In this document: positions 22,303 to 31,245 of the stretch, piece after piece | How positions within the stretch are numbered: position 1 is the stretch's first letter | How the letters are laid out: the number at the start of each line of letters is the position of its first letter | Source: UBA2239 sp050177075 | GTDB lineage: Bacteria > Pseudomonadota > Gammaproteobacteria > Burkholderiales > UBA9220 | Assembly (NCBI GenBank): GCA_050177075.1 | Contig: JBFXHL010000018.1 | Coordinates: 1-35,112, forward strand | DNA: 35,112 bases | Direction: 5' to 3' | The notes under the pieces: generated by a model | Seen by the model: only the letters and a program-made list of their open reading frames with translations | Told to the model about the DNA's origin: nothing | Databases searched by the model: none | Position numbers and translations under genes: made by a program

Positions 22303-22347
22303 AACGACTCCGTTAATCTATATGCGGAATGGTTTGATGCGGTTGGA

Positions 22348-22584
22348 TTACTTGAGGTGGGCGTTGATGTAATCGACGGCCTGCTTCACGGTGGTGATCT
22401 TTTCCGCTTCTTCGTCAGGGATTTCGCAGTCGAATTCTTCTTCGAGCGCCATCACCAGCTCAACGGTATCCAAGGAATCCGCGCCGAGGTCGTCCACGAA
22501 GGAGGACTCGCTCTTCACTTCGGCTTCGCTAACGCCCAGTTGCTCGGCCACGATCTTGATGACGCGTTGTTCGATGTTTTCCAT
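22348..22584 (-). CDS. acpP: Acyl carrier protein
   Basis: The acidic 78-residue protein begins MENIEQRVIKIVAEQLG and has the phosphopantetheine attachment motif GADSLDTVELVM, with the modified Ser in DSL. It carries the growing acyl chain for fatty-acid synthesis. Its size and position between fabG and fabF are standard. Confidence 0.97.
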   Translation of the reverse strand: MENIEQRVIKIVAEQLGVSEAEVKSESSFVDDLGADSLDTVELVMALEEEFDCEIPDEEAEKITTVKQAVDYINAHLK

Positions 22585-22688
22585 CTGTTATTTCCCTTTC
22601 AGTTCACTGAGAATGAGGCAAAATCGACGAGATTCTACCAGAGTTTAAACTTTCAACAAACCGCCGCAATTTCCGCGCGGCGCGGGCT

Positions 22689-23426
22689 TCAGCCCATGTA
22701 CATGCCGCCGTTGACGTGCAGCGTCTCGCCGGTGATGTAACCGGCCCGGGACGATGCCAGGAAGGCCACGGCGGCGGCAATGTCCTCCGCCTGCCCCAGA
22801 GTTCCCAGGGGAATCTGCTTCAGCAGGGCATTGCGGTGTTCCTCGGAGAGGGCGCGGGTCATGTCGGTGTCGATGAAGCCGGGCGCCACGCAGTTGACGG
22901 TGATATTGCGGCTGCCCACCTCCCGTGCCAGGGACTTGGAAAAGCCGATGAGGCCGGCCTTGGCGGCGGCATAGTTGGTCTGGCCGGCATTGCCCGCCAC
23001 CCCCACCACCGAAGCGATGCTGATGATGCGGCCGTAACGGGCCTTCATCATTCCCTTGAGCACCGCCTGGGACATGCGGAACACCGACTTGAGGTTGGTT
23101 TCCATGATGTCGTCCCACTCGGATTCCTTCATGCGCATCAGGAGGTTGTCGCGGGTGATTCCGGCATTGTTGACCAGGACCGCCACCTCGCCGAACTGGC
23201 CGCGGATGTTCTCCAGCACGGTTTCGACCTGGGCGGCGTCGGTGACGTTGAGCGCCATGCCGGCCCCCTTCACGCCTGCGTCCTTGAGATAGGCGGAAAT
23301 CGCCTCCGCACCGCTGTCGCTGGTAGCCGTGCCGATAACCGTTGCCCCCGCCTTGCCCAGCTCCAGTGCAATCGCCTTGCCGATGCCACGGCTGGCGCCA
23401 GTGATCAATGCAACCCGATTATCCAC
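22689..23426 (-). CDS. fabG: 3-oxoacyl-[acyl-carrier-protein] reductase
   Basis: FabG reduces 3-ketoacyl-ACP with NADPH. The 245 residues show the cofactor loop GASRGIGKAIALE (10-22), NNAGITRDNL, the catalytic Ser in SIASVVG and the YxxxK in NYAAAKAGLIGF. It sits between fabD (53 bases) and acpP (104 bases) in the conserved order. Confidence 0.97.
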   Translation of the reverse strand: MDNRVALITGASRGIGKAIALELGKAGATVIGTATSDSGAEAISAYLKDAGVKGAGMALNVTDAAQVETVLENIRGQFGEVAVLVNNAGITRDNLLMRMKESEWDDIMETNLKSVFRMSQAVLKGMMKARYGRIISIASVVGVAGNAGQTNYAAAKAGLIGFSKSLAREVGSRNITVNCVAPGFIDTDMTRALSEEHRNALLKQIPLGTLGQAEDIAAAVAFLASSRAGYITGETLHVNGGMYMG

Positions 23427-23479
23427 TTTCTGTCTCTCCCTTGCGTTTATTCGTTATATGAACAAAGCCGCATAACAAA

Positions 23480-24409
23480 TTAAATTAAAACGGATTTACT
23501 GTCGGCGATGGAGGCGCCGTCCGCCAACGCAAGGGCCTGTACCCGCTCGTCGATGCGCTTGTTGAGGCCTGCCAGCACCTTGCCGGGGCCGCATTCGGCC
23601 ACATGGGTCACGCCCCGGTCTGCCAGGGCGCGCACGGTTTCCACCCAGCGCACCGGGCTGTACAGCTGGCGCACCAGGGCATCCTTGATGGCGGCTTCGT
23701 TGTCGTAGGAGGCCACGTCTGCGTTGTGCAGCACGGGGATCGCCGGTGCCTTCACGGGCACGGAGGCCAGATACTGGGCCAGCTTCTCGGCAGCGGGCCG
23801 CATCAGGGCGCAGTGGGACGGCACGCTCACGGGGAGGGGCAGCGCCCGCTTGGCACCCTTGGTTTTGGCCAGTTCCATGCCCCGCTCCACGGCGGCCTTG
23901 TTGCCGGCGATCACCACCTGGCCGGGGGAGTTGAAATTCACCGCTTCCACCACGTCGCCCTGGGCCGCTTCAGTGCACACGGCACGCACGGTATCGTCGT
24001 CCAGTCCCAGGATGGCGGCCATGGCGCCCACGCCTTCGGCCACGGCGGACTGCATCACCTCGGCCCGGTAGCGCACCAGGGGCAGCGCGTCGGCGAAAGC
24101 CAGGGCGCCGGCGGCCACCAAGGCGGTGTATTCACCCAGGCTGTGGCCGGCCATGAAGGCCGGTGCGCCGCCGCCCTGGGCCTGCCAGGCGCGGTAGACC
24201 GCCACGCCCGCGGTGAGCATCACCGGCTGGGTGTTCACGGTCTGGTTCAGGGCTTCGGCGGGGCCTTCGGACGCCATGACCCAGATGTCCTGCTTGAGCA
24301 CGTCGGACGCCTCGGTAAAGGTGTCACGCACAGCGGCCAGGTCGCCGTAGGCGTTCATCATGCCCACGGACTGGGAGCCTTGGCCGGGAAATACGAAAGC
24401 GAAACTCAT
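23480..24409 (-). CDS. fabD: Malonyl-CoA:acyl-carrier-protein transacylase
   Basis: FabD transfers malonyl from CoA to ACP. The 309-residue protein starts MSFAFVFPGQGSQSVGM and has the nucleophile motif GHSLGEYTALVAAG and the His of VPSHCALM. The open frame reaches further upstream into fabH, but the ATG at 24409, preceded by GAGAGGG, matches the family's usual start. It follows fabH by 28 bases. Confidence 0.96.
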   Translation of the reverse strand: MSFAFVFPGQGSQSVGMMNAYGDLAAVRDTFTEASDVLKQDIWVMASEGPAEALNQTVNTQPVMLTAGVAVYRAWQAQGGGAPAFMAGHSLGEYTALVAAGALAFADALPLVRYRAEVMQSAVAEGVGAMAAILGLDDDTVRAVCTEAAQGDVVEAVNFNSPGQVVIAGNKAAVERGMELAKTKGAKRALPLPVSVPSHCALMRPAAEKLAQYLASVPVKAPAIPVLHNADVASYDNEAAIKDALVRQLYSPVRWVETVRALADRGVTHVAECGPGKVLAGLNKRIDERVQALALADGASIADSKSVLI

Positions 24410-24437
24410 CCCATCCCTCTCGAGTGTTTTGTATTGA

Positions 24438-25397
24438 TTACCAGCGCACCAGCACGGCGCCCCAGGCGAAGCCTCCGCCGATGCCTTCCAGCAGAACGGT
24501 TTCGCCGGCCTTGATCTTGCCTTCGCGCACCGCACTGTCCAGGGCCAGGGGAATGGAGGCGGCGGAAGTATTGCCGTGCTTGTCCAGGGTCACCACCACC
24601 CGCTCCATGCTCATGCCCAGTTTCTTCGCCGTGCCTTTGATGATGCGCAGGTTGGCCTGGTGGGGAACCAGCCAGTCCACCTCGGACTTGTCCATGTTGT
24701 TGGCGGCCAGTGCCTCTTCAACAATGGAATCGAGTGCGTTGACGGCATACTTGAATACGGCCCCGCCATCCATCACCAGGTAGGGGTTGCCCACCACCTT
24801 GCCGCCCTCTATGCGGGCCGGTACTTCCAGCAGGTGGTGTTGGCTGCCGTCGGCGTGGAGATGGGTGGAGACGATGCCCGGCTTATCGCTGGCCTGAAGA
24901 ATCACCGCTCCCGCCCCGTCGCCGAACAGTACGCAAGTGCCACGGTCTTGCCAGTCGAGGATGCGGGACATGCTCTCCGCGCCCACCACCAGGGCGCATT
25001 TGCTCTGGCCGGAACGGATGAATTGGTCCGCCACGGAAACGCCGTAGATGAAACCGCTGCACACCGCCTGCACGTCGAAGGCCGGACAGCCGCGAATACC
25101 GAGCTTTTCCTGCAGCAGGCAGGCCGTGCTGGGAAAAACGAAATCGGGGGTAGTGGTCGCCACCACGATGAGGTCGATCTGGTTGGGATCGATACCGGCG
25201 GCCTCGATGGCCTTGCGGCTGGCATGGAGGGCCAAGTCGCTGGTGTTTTCCCCTTCGGCCACGATGTGACGTTCACGAATGCCGGTACGCTCGACGATCC
25301 ACTCGTCCGAGGTATCTACGATTTTTGCCAGATCGTGGTTGGTCAGGACTTTTTCCGGCAGATAGCTGCCGGTTCCGGTGATTTGGGAATAAATCAA
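24438..25397 (-). CDS. fabH: 3-oxoacyl-[acyl-carrier-protein] synthase III
   Basis: FabH starts fatty-acid synthesis by condensing acetyl-CoA with malonyl-ACP. The 319-residue protein has the active Cys in DVQAVCSGFIYG, the His in LVPHQANLRI and the Asn in KHGNTSAASIPLAL. It overlaps the end of plsX by four bases, so translation is coupled. Confidence 0.97.
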   Translation of the reverse strand: MIYSQITGTGSYLPEKVLTNHDLAKIVDTSDEWIVERTGIRERHIVAEGENTSDLALHASRKAIEAAGIDPNQIDLIVVATTTPDFVFPSTACLLQEKLGIRGCPAFDVQAVCSGFIYGVSVADQFIRSGQSKCALVVGAESMSRILDWQDRGTCVLFGDGAGAVILQASDKPGIVSTHLHADGSQHHLLEVPARIEGGKVVGNPYLVMDGGAVFKYAVNALDSIVEEALAANNMDKSEVDWLVPHQANLRIIKGTAKKLGMSMERVVVTLDKHGNTSAASIPLALDSAVREGKIKAGETVLLEGIGGGFAWGAVLVRW

Positions 25398-26416
25398 GAA
25401 TGTGCCCTCTCGTTGGTCAGGATCGCCATTTGGTCGCTGATGCGTCGCAGCACACCGTTCCTCACCTCTTCCACCGCTCGTTCAATGGCGAACTGGAAGG
25501 CAAAGGAATCAGCCGAGCCATGGCTTTTTATGACGATCCCACGCAGGCCCAACAAGCTGGCGCCGTTGTAGCGGCGGTGATCGACGCGCTTTTTGAAAGC
25601 TTTCAGCACGGGGAGCGCCAACAGCCCCATGATCTTGGTGAGGATGTTACGCTGGAACTCTTCCCGCAGAAAGGTGGCCAGCATCTGGGCCAATCCCTCG
25701 GAGGTTTTCAAGGCCACGTTGCCGACGAAACCATCGCACACCACTACGTCGGTGGTGCCCTTGTAGATGTCGTCCCCTTCCACGTTGCCGAAGAAATTGA
25801 GATGGCTGGCGCGCAACAAATCCCCGGCTTCCTTCACCACCTCGTTGCCTTTGATCTCCTCTTCGCCGATATTGAGGAGGCCGACCGAGGGGGCTTCCTT
25901 GTGGTCGACGGCGGAAGCCAGCATGGCGCCCATGATGCCGAATTGCAACAAGTGCTCGGCTGAGCAGTCCACGTTGGCCCCCAGGTCCAAAACGTAGGTA
26001 TGGCCGCGCCTGGTGGGAAGCGTGGTGGCGATGGCCGGCCGTTCGATACCCGCCAGGGTTTTGAGGACGAAGCGAGAAATCGCCATCAGGGCGCCGGTAT
26101 TGCCGGCAGACACGCAGGCATTGGCCTCCCCGGTTTTCACCAGGTTGATCGCCACGCGCATGGAAGAATCTTTCTTGCTCCGCAACGCCGACGACAACGG
26201 GTCGTCCATGGTGACGACCTCGCTGGCGTGATGGATGCGCAGACGCGGGCCGGTAGAGGCGCCACGCGCCTTCAGCTCTTTTTCCAGAACGTCCTGGAGG
26301 CCGACCAGGACGATATTGACTTCAAGGTCCCGCTTCAGATATTCCAGGGCGGCAGGCACGGTCACGTGCGCGCCATGGTCGCCGCCCATGGCGTCAATTG
26401 CGACGGTAATATCCAT
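25394..26416 (-). CDS. plsX: Phosphate acyltransferase PlsX
   Basis: PlsX makes acyl-phosphate from acyl-ACP for phospholipid synthesis. The 340-residue protein begins MDITVAIDAMGGDHGAH and has SAGNTGALMAIS, LDLGANVDC and DVVVCDGFVGNVALK, all typical. It lies 52 bases after rpmF and overlaps fabH. Confidence 0.97.
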   Translation of the reverse strand: MDITVAIDAMGGDHGAHVTVPAALEYLKRDLEVNIVLVGLQDVLEKELKARGASTGPRLRIHHASEVVTMDDPLSSALRSKKDSSMRVAINLVKTGEANACVSAGNTGALMAISRFVLKTLAGIERPAIATTLPTRRGHTYVLDLGANVDCSAEHLLQFGIMGAMLASAVDHKEAPSVGLLNIGEEEIKGNEVVKEAGDLLRASHLNFFGNVEGDDIYKGTTDVVVCDGFVGNVALKTSEGLAQMLATFLREEFQRNILTKIMGLLALPVLKAFKKRVDHRRYNGASLLGLRGIVIKSHGSADSFAFQFAIERAVEEVRNGVLRRISDQMAILTNERAHS

Positions 26417-26468
26417 TTATGACAGGGTTCCGGCAGCCGATCCAAGCATGAAGATGCCGGACAAGGCG

Positions 26469-26648
26469 TTACTCGCCCTTGGTGCGAACGACTTTGCGAC
26501 CCTTGTAGTACCCGTTGGGGCTGATGTGATGGCGCAGGTGCACTTCACCGGTGGTGGGTTCCACGGCCAGGGGCGGGTTGGTCAGAAAATCGTGGGCACG
26601 GTGCATGCCACGCTTGGAGGGGGACTTCTTGTTCTGCTGAACAGCCAT
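26469..26648 (-). CDS. rpmF: Large ribosomal subunit protein bL32
   Basis: Translation of the minus strand from the ATG at 26648 gives a 59-residue protein starting MAVQQNKKSPSKRGMHRAHD and ending VVRTKGE, which is bL32 of betaproteobacteria. No zinc-binding cysteines are present, as in many proteobacterial bL32. AAGGAG precedes the start. The place between yceD and plsX is conserved across proteobacteria. It is too short for most ORF cut-offs. Confidence 0.97.
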   Translation of the reverse strand: MAVQQNKKSPSKRGMHRAHDFLTNPPLAVEPTTGEVHLRHHISPNGYYKGRKVVRTKGE

Positions 26649-26668
26649 GATTACTCCTTAATAAAAAC

Positions 26669-27166
26669 TTAATGTTGCTTCTTCAAGGCCGCCAAGGCGC
26701 TGAAGGGATTGCTTTTGGGCTGGGCAGGAACGTGTCCGGCCTCGCTGCACTCGCCTTCGAGATGCTTAGGCGACATCGGTATCTCCAGCAGAATTTCTTC
26801 CTCCACCAAAGACACCACATCCATTTCTTTGTCTGCGACAACCGTATCGACCGACTCGGCTTCCTCTTCAACCGGCTTGAGGCCACTCTCATCGGCCACG
26901 AGCTCCAGCTCGGTGTCCGTTGCCAGAGGATAGTCCATCTCCCCCAGGCAACGCTGGCAAACCATCCTGAGACGGCCCTGCAACTTGAGTTGCAGCATGG
27001 GCTTGCCCGCTTCATTTACGAGGCCGGACAGTTCATAATGAACCTCCCCGTCGCGGGATGAAAGCAGGCCGCTCACCCGGCGCAACGCTGCCACGGGGAC
27101 ATCCCCGCTTAGCGTTTCGCCTTTCCGGGCGAACTCCAGACCGTTGATAGCTGGCTGTTCAGACAT
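26669..27166 (-). CDS. yceD: YceD family (DUF177) protein
   Basis: The 165-residue protein is a DUF177/YceD member, needed for proper 23S rRNA accumulation in E. coli and plants. Visible are a beta-rich N-terminal half, the metal-binding-like CQRCLGEMDYPL, an acidic middle and a C-terminal SNPFSALAALKKQ tail, typical of YceD. The ATG at 27166 is used because the upstream in-frame ATG at 27184 overlaps the -10 element. It is the first gene of the yceD-rpmF-plsX-fab operon; its mRNA would start only a few bases before the ATG. Confidence 0.92.
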   Translation of the reverse strand: MSEQPAINGLEFARKGETLSGDVPVAALRRVSGLLSSRDGEVHYELSGLVNEAGKPMLQLKLQGRLRMVCQRCLGEMDYPLATDTELELVADESGLKPVEEEAESVDTVVADKEMDVVSLVEEEILLEIPMSPKHLEGECSEAGHVPAQPKSNPFSALAALKKQH

Positions 27167-27175
27167 TGGGCGCGC

Positions 27176-27204
27176 ATGATACAATTCTTGGCTTTGACTG
27201 TCAA
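27176..27204 (-). promoter_or_regulatory. Sigma70 promoter of the yceD-rpmF-plsX-fab operon
   Basis: On the minus strand a perfect TTGACA (27199-27204) and TATCAT (27176-27181, five of six) are separated by exactly 17 bases. Transcription should begin near 27169-27170, only about three bases before the yceD ATG (27166), which has no clear ribosome-binding site. The mRNA would thus be leaderless or nearly so. Confidence 0.85.
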
Positions 27205-27290
27205 AAAAGCTTGAACAGCCGGGGCGAATCCTTGAGTTTCCGCCCGGCTCGAATCACGGTAACCGTCTTTCTACGAGATCTAGGCTTCTA

Positions 27291-28709
27291 ATGATCAAAA
27301 AAATACTTATTGCCAACCGGGGCGAAATTGCGGTGCGCATCGTGCGCGCCTGCGCCGAAATGGGCATCAAATCGGTCGCCATATACACCGATGCCGATCG
27401 GCATGCCCTGCACGTCAAGAAAGCCGATGAAGCCTACAACATCGGTTCCGATCCGGTGATCGGCTACCTGAACGCCCATAATATCGTCAACCTGGCCGTG
27501 GCCTCGGGTTGCGACGCCCTCCATCCGGGTTACGGCTTCCTGTCCGAGAACCCGGTGCTGGCTGAGATTTGCGCCCGCCGGGGCATTCGCTTCATCGGCC
27601 CTTCCGCCGAAGTCATTCGCCAGATGGGCGACAAGATCGAAGCCCGCAAGGCCATGATCAAAGCCGGCATTCCCGTCATTCCAGGCAGCGACGGCAACCT
27701 GGCCAACGTGGAAGAGGCGCGCCAGCTGGCCAACAAGATCGGCTACCCCGTGATGCTGAAAGCCACCAACGGCGGCGGCGGCCGTGGCATTCGCCGCTGC
27801 AACAGCGAAGAAGAACTGATCCGCAACTACGAGCGCGTGGTTTCCGAAGCCGCCAAAGCCTTCGGCAAGCCGGAAGTGTTCCTCGAAAAATGCGTGGTCA
27901 ACCCCAAGCACATCGAGGTTCAGGTCCTAGCGGATAGCCAGGGCAATGCGGTCCACCTCTTCGAGCGCGATTGCTCCATTCAGCGCCGCAACCAAAAACT
28001 GATCGAAATCGCCCCTTCTCCCCAGCTCACCCGAGCCCAGCGCGACTATATCGGCGGCCTCGCGGTGCAGGCGGCCAAGACCGTGGGCTACGAGAATGCC
28101 GGGACGGTGGAGTTCCTGCTGGATTCCGACAACAACTTCTACTTCATGGAAATGAATACCCGGCTGCAGGTGGAACACACCGTCACCGAGCAGATCACCG
28201 GCATCGACATCGTCCAGGAGCAGATTCGCGTCGCCAGCGGCCTCCCCTTGCAGTACAAGCAGTCGGACATCAGCTACAACGGTTTCGCCATGGAGTTCCG
28301 CATCAACGCGGAGGACCCGCAAAACGGCTTCCTGCCCAGCTTCGGCCGCGTCACCCGCTATTACGCCCCCGGCGGCCCCGGCGTGCGTACCGATGCGGCC
28401 ATGTATACCGGTTACGTCATCCCCCCTTATTACGACTCCATGTGCGCCAAGCTCACGGTCTGGAACCTGACTTGGGAGAGCGCCATCGAGCGCGGTCTGC
28501 GCGCCCTCTCCGACATGACGGTATACGGCGTCAAGACCACCATCCCTTATTACAAGGAAATTTTGAAAAACAGCGAGTTCCGTAGCGGCCGGTTCAACAC
28601 CAGTTTCGTGGAGTCCCATCCGGAACTGGCGAACTACACCATCCGCCGTCCGCCGGAACTGCTGGCCGCAGCCATTGCGGCGGCCATTGCGGCCCATGAG
28701 GGCATATAA
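27291..28709 (+). CDS. pycA: Pyruvate carboxylase subunit A (biotin carboxylase)
   Basis: This 472-residue ATP-grasp enzyme carboxylates biotin with bicarbonate and ATP. It shows IANRGEIAVRIVRA, GYGFLSEN, the glycine-rich KATNGGGGRGIRR, EKCVVNPKHIEVQVL and the MEMNTRLQVEHTVTEQITG signature. Alone it would look like AccC, but it is followed at 59 bases by a carboxyltransferase-biotinyl subunit with no accB beside it. The pair therefore most likely forms the two-subunit pyruvate carboxylase that supplies oxaloacetate. It diverges from yceD across 124 bases; its promoter was not identified. Confidence 0.9.
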   Translation: MIKKILIANRGEIAVRIVRACAEMGIKSVAIYTDADRHALHVKKADEAYNIGSDPVIGYLNAHNIVNLAVASGCDALHPGYGFLSENPVLAEICARRGIRFIGPSAEVIRQMGDKIEARKAMIKAGIPVIPGSDGNLANVEEARQLANKIGYPVMLKATNGGGGRGIRRCNSEEELIRNYERVVSEAAKAFGKPEVFLEKCVVNPKHIEVQVLADSQGNAVHLFERDCSIQRRNQKLIEIAPSPQLTRAQRDYIGGLAVQAAKTVGYENAGTVEFLLDSDNNFYFMEMNTRLQVEHTVTEQITGIDIVQEQIRVASGLPLQYKQSDISYNGFAMEFRINAEDPQNGFLPSFGRVTRYYAPGGPGVRTDAAMYTGYVIPPYYDSMCAKLTVWNLTWESAIERGLRALSDMTVYGVKTTIPYYKEILKNSEFRSGRFNTSFVESHPELANYTIRRPPELLAAAIAAAIAAHEGI

Positions 28710-28768
28710 TTCCGGTGCGCACCTCTAACGGCGAAGCATCCCAATAATTCAATTACGTAGGTTGGAGT

Positions 28769-30637
28769 ATGGCAAAAGTCTACATTTCCGAACTGGTGTT
28801 ACGCGACGGTCATCAGTCGCTGATCGCAACCCGCATGCGCACCGAAGACATGCTGCCCATTTGCGGCAAGCTCGACAGCGTCGGTTTCTGGTCCCTCGAA
28901 GCCTGGGGTGGCGCGACCTTCGACTCCTGCGTCCGTTTCCTGCGCGAGGACCCCTGGGAGCGCCTGCGCAAGCTGCGTGCCGCCCTGCCCAACACTCGCA
29001 TCCAGATGCTGCTGCGGGGGCAGAACCTGCTCGGCTACCGCCACTACTCCGATGATGTCGTGCGGGCCTTCGTGCAGAAATCCGCCGACAACGGCGTGGA
29101 CGTGTTCCGCGTCTTCGACGCCATGAACGACCTGCGCAACATGCAGGTGTCCATCGAGGCGGTGAAGAAAGCCGGCAAGACCGCCGAGGGCGCCATCAGC
29201 TACACTACCAGCCCGGTGCACGACATCCCCTACTTCGTCCAAATGGCCAAGGACTTGGAAGCCATGGGCTGCGACACCCTGGCGATCAAGGACATGGCCG
29301 GCCTGCTGACGCCTTACACCACCGGCGAGCTGGTGAAGGCCCTCAAGGCCGCGGTGAACATGCCCATCCACCTCCACAGCCACGCCACTTCCGGCCTCTC
29401 CGCCATGTGTTTCCTCAAGGGCGTGGAAGCGGGGGCCACCATTCTCGACACCTGCAACTCCTCCTTCGGCGAAGGTGCGAGCCACTCCTCCACCGAGAGC
29501 ATCGTGGCCGCCCTGGCGGGCACCGAGTACGATACCGGCCTCTCCCTGCCCCTGCTGCAGGAAATCACCGCCTACTTCCGCGAAGTGCGGAAAAAGTACT
29601 GGCAGTTCGAAAGCGCCTTCACCGGCGTGGATACCCGTGTCCTGGTCAACCAGGTGCCCGGCGGCATGATCTCCAACCTCTCCAACCAGCTCAAGGAGCA
29701 GGGCGCCCTGGATCGCATGGACGAGGTGCTGGCCGAAATTCCCCGCGTCCGCGAAGACCTGGGCTTCCCCCCGCTGGTCACCCCCACCTCCCAGATCGTC
29801 GGCACCCAGGCCGTGCTCAACGTGCTCACCGGTGAGCGCTACAAATCCGTTACCACCGAGGTCAAGAACTACCTCATGGGCCGTTACGGTCGCGCCCCCG
29901 GCCATATCAACGAGGAAGTGCGCAGCATCGCCGTCGGCAATGCCGAAGTCATCACCTGCCGTCCCGCGGACCTGCTGGAAGACGAAATGGACAAGCTGCG
30001 CGGCGAAGTGGAAGGGTTGGCGAAGTCCGAGGAAGACATCCTCACCTACGCCATGTTCCCCGACCTCGGCCGCACCTTCCTGCAAGAGCGTGCCGCCGGC
30101 ACCCTCAAGGCGGAGCCCCTGCTTCCCCCGGGCACCAACCTCTCCTGCGGCCCCATGTACTCCGCCGACGAGTTCAACGTCACCCTCCACGGCGAGACCT
30201 ACCACATCAAGATTTCCGGTTCCGGCCACAAGGGCGAAGAGCAGCGACCGTTCTTCGTCTCCGTGGATGGCGTGCCGGAAGAGGTCATCGTCGAAGCCCT
30301 GAACGAAATCGAGGTCTACGCCGGCAGCGGCGGCGCGGTGGCCACGGCCGCCAGCAGTAAGAAATCCAGCGGCGACAAGCCGGCCCAGTCCGCCGGTAAG
30401 TGCCCCCGTCCCACCCATCAGGGCCATGTCACCACCGCCATGCCCGGCACCATCGTGGAAGTGAAAGTGGCCGCCGGCCAGAAAGTGAAGGCCGGCGACG
30501 CCGTGCTGGTGATTGAGGCGATGAAAATGGAGAACGAAGTGCAAACCTCGGTTTCCGGTACCGTCATCGGCATCTTCGTGGAAAAGGGTGACAGCGTCAC
30601 TCCGGACGAAGCGCTGATCGAAATCCAGCCCGAGTAA
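28769..30637 (+). CDS. pycB: Pyruvate carboxylase subunit B (carboxyltransferase plus biotinyl domain)
   Basis: The 622-residue protein has an HMGL-like carboxyltransferase domain (LRDGHQSLIATRMR at about 12-25, VFRVFDAMND, IKDMAGLLTP, and HLHSHATSGLS with metal-binding His), a PYC_OADA domain, an Ala-Ser-Lys-rich linker (about 525-545) and a C-terminal biotinyl domain with the biotinylated Lys in IEAMKMENEV (about residue 586). The same architecture occurs in OadA of the sodium-pumping oxaloacetate decarboxylase; here no oadB or oadG follows and a biotin carboxylase gene precedes, which favours pyruvate carboxylase. Confidence 0.92.
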   Translation: MAKVYISELVLRDGHQSLIATRMRTEDMLPICGKLDSVGFWSLEAWGGATFDSCVRFLREDPWERLRKLRAALPNTRIQMLLRGQNLLGYRHYSDDVVRAFVQKSADNGVDVFRVFDAMNDLRNMQVSIEAVKKAGKTAEGAISYTTSPVHDIPYFVQMAKDLEAMGCDTLAIKDMAGLLTPYTTGELVKALKAAVNMPIHLHSHATSGLSAMCFLKGVEAGATILDTCNSSFGEGASHSSTESIVAALAGTEYDTGLSLPLLQEITAYFREVRKKYWQFESAFTGVDTRVLVNQVPGGMISNLSNQLKEQGALDRMDEVLAEIPRVREDLGFPPLVTPTSQIVGTQAVLNVLTGERYKSVTTEVKNYLMGRYGRAPGHINEEVRSIAVGNAEVITCRPADLLEDEMDKLRGEVEGLAKSEEDILTYAMFPDLGRTFLQERAAGTLKAEPLLPPGTNLSCGPMYSADEFNVTLHGETYHIKISGSGHKGEEQRPFFVSVDGVPEEVIVEALNEIEVYAGSGGAVATAASSKKSSGDKPAQSAGKCPRPTHQGHVTTAMPGTIVEVKVAAGQKVKAGDAVLVIEAMKMENEVQTSVSGTVIGIFVEKGDSVTPDEALIEIQPE

Positions 30638-30657
30638 ACCGACCGGAGGCAAGCATC

Positions 30658-31239
30658 ATGACGCAGGAACTGGTTCTTGCCTCCACCTCCCCCTATCGCC
30701 GGGAGTTACTGTCCCGCCTGAAGCTCACTTTCAGCGTTACCTCCCCCGACGTGGACGAAACGCCTCTTCCCGGAGAGGCCCCCGACGCCACGGCCCTACG
30801 CCTTGCCATTGCCAAGGCCAAAGCGGTCGCCGCCTCCCATCCTGACGCCCTGATCATCGGCTCGGATCAGGTGGCCATGCTGGGCGACATGCAACTGGGC
30901 AAACCGGGCAACCACGAGAATGCCCTGAAGCAATTGCGGATGATGCGCGGCAAGAGCGTCTTTTTCCAGACCGCGCTGTGCCTGCACAACAGCCGCAGCG
31001 GCCATACCCAGGCCAAAGTGATTCCCTTCGAGGTCAAGTTCAGGAACTACGACGACGCCCTTATCGAGCGCTACCTTGCCAAGGAACAGCCTTATAACTG
31101 TGCCGGCAGCGCCAAATCCGAGGGACTGGGCATCGCCCTGATCGAGCGCATGACGGGCGATGATCCCAATGCCCTAATCGGCCTGCCGCTGATCGCCCTG
31201 ATCGACATGCTGCATAACGAAGGCTTCGAGGTCGTCTGA
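30658..31239 (+). CDS. Maf-like nucleotide pyrophosphatase, YceF type
   Basis: The 193-residue product has the Maf signature LVLASTSPYRRELLSRL, then IIGSDQVAML, KPGNHENALKQL and GSAKSEGLGIALI. Maf proteins hydrolyse non-canonical or methylated nucleoside triphosphates; the SDQVA and Gly-Lys-Pro-Gly features point to the YceF subgroup acting on 7-methyl-GTP. In many proteobacteria yceF lies beside yceD/rpmF; here it is separated from them by pycAB and on the other strand. It lies 20 bases after pycB and six before the next gene. Confidence 0.9.
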   Translation: MTQELVLASTSPYRRELLSRLKLTFSVTSPDVDETPLPGEAPDATALRLAIAKAKAVAASHPDALIIGSDQVAMLGDMQLGKPGNHENALKQLRMMRGKSVFFQTALCLHNSRSGHTQAKVIPFEVKFRNYDDALIERYLAKEQPYNCAGSAKSEGLGIALIERMTGDDPNALIGLPLIALIDMLHNEGFEVV

Positions 31240-31245
31240 AGCGCC

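Noticed and set aside
21229..22740. 503-codon plus-strand open frame opposite fabF/acpP
   Set aside because: It spans two conserved minus-strand genes and the gap between them, and has no family features.
27291..30637. Sodium-pumping oxaloacetate decarboxylase (OadA with AccC)
   Set aside because: No oadB or oadG genes follow; a biotin carboxylase directly before the carboxyltransferase-biotinyl subunit fits two-subunit pyruvate carboxylase better.
28799..30652. 617-codon minus-strand open frame opposite pycB
   Set aside because: Shadow of a conserved gene; repeated Gly-His-Asp composition with no motif.
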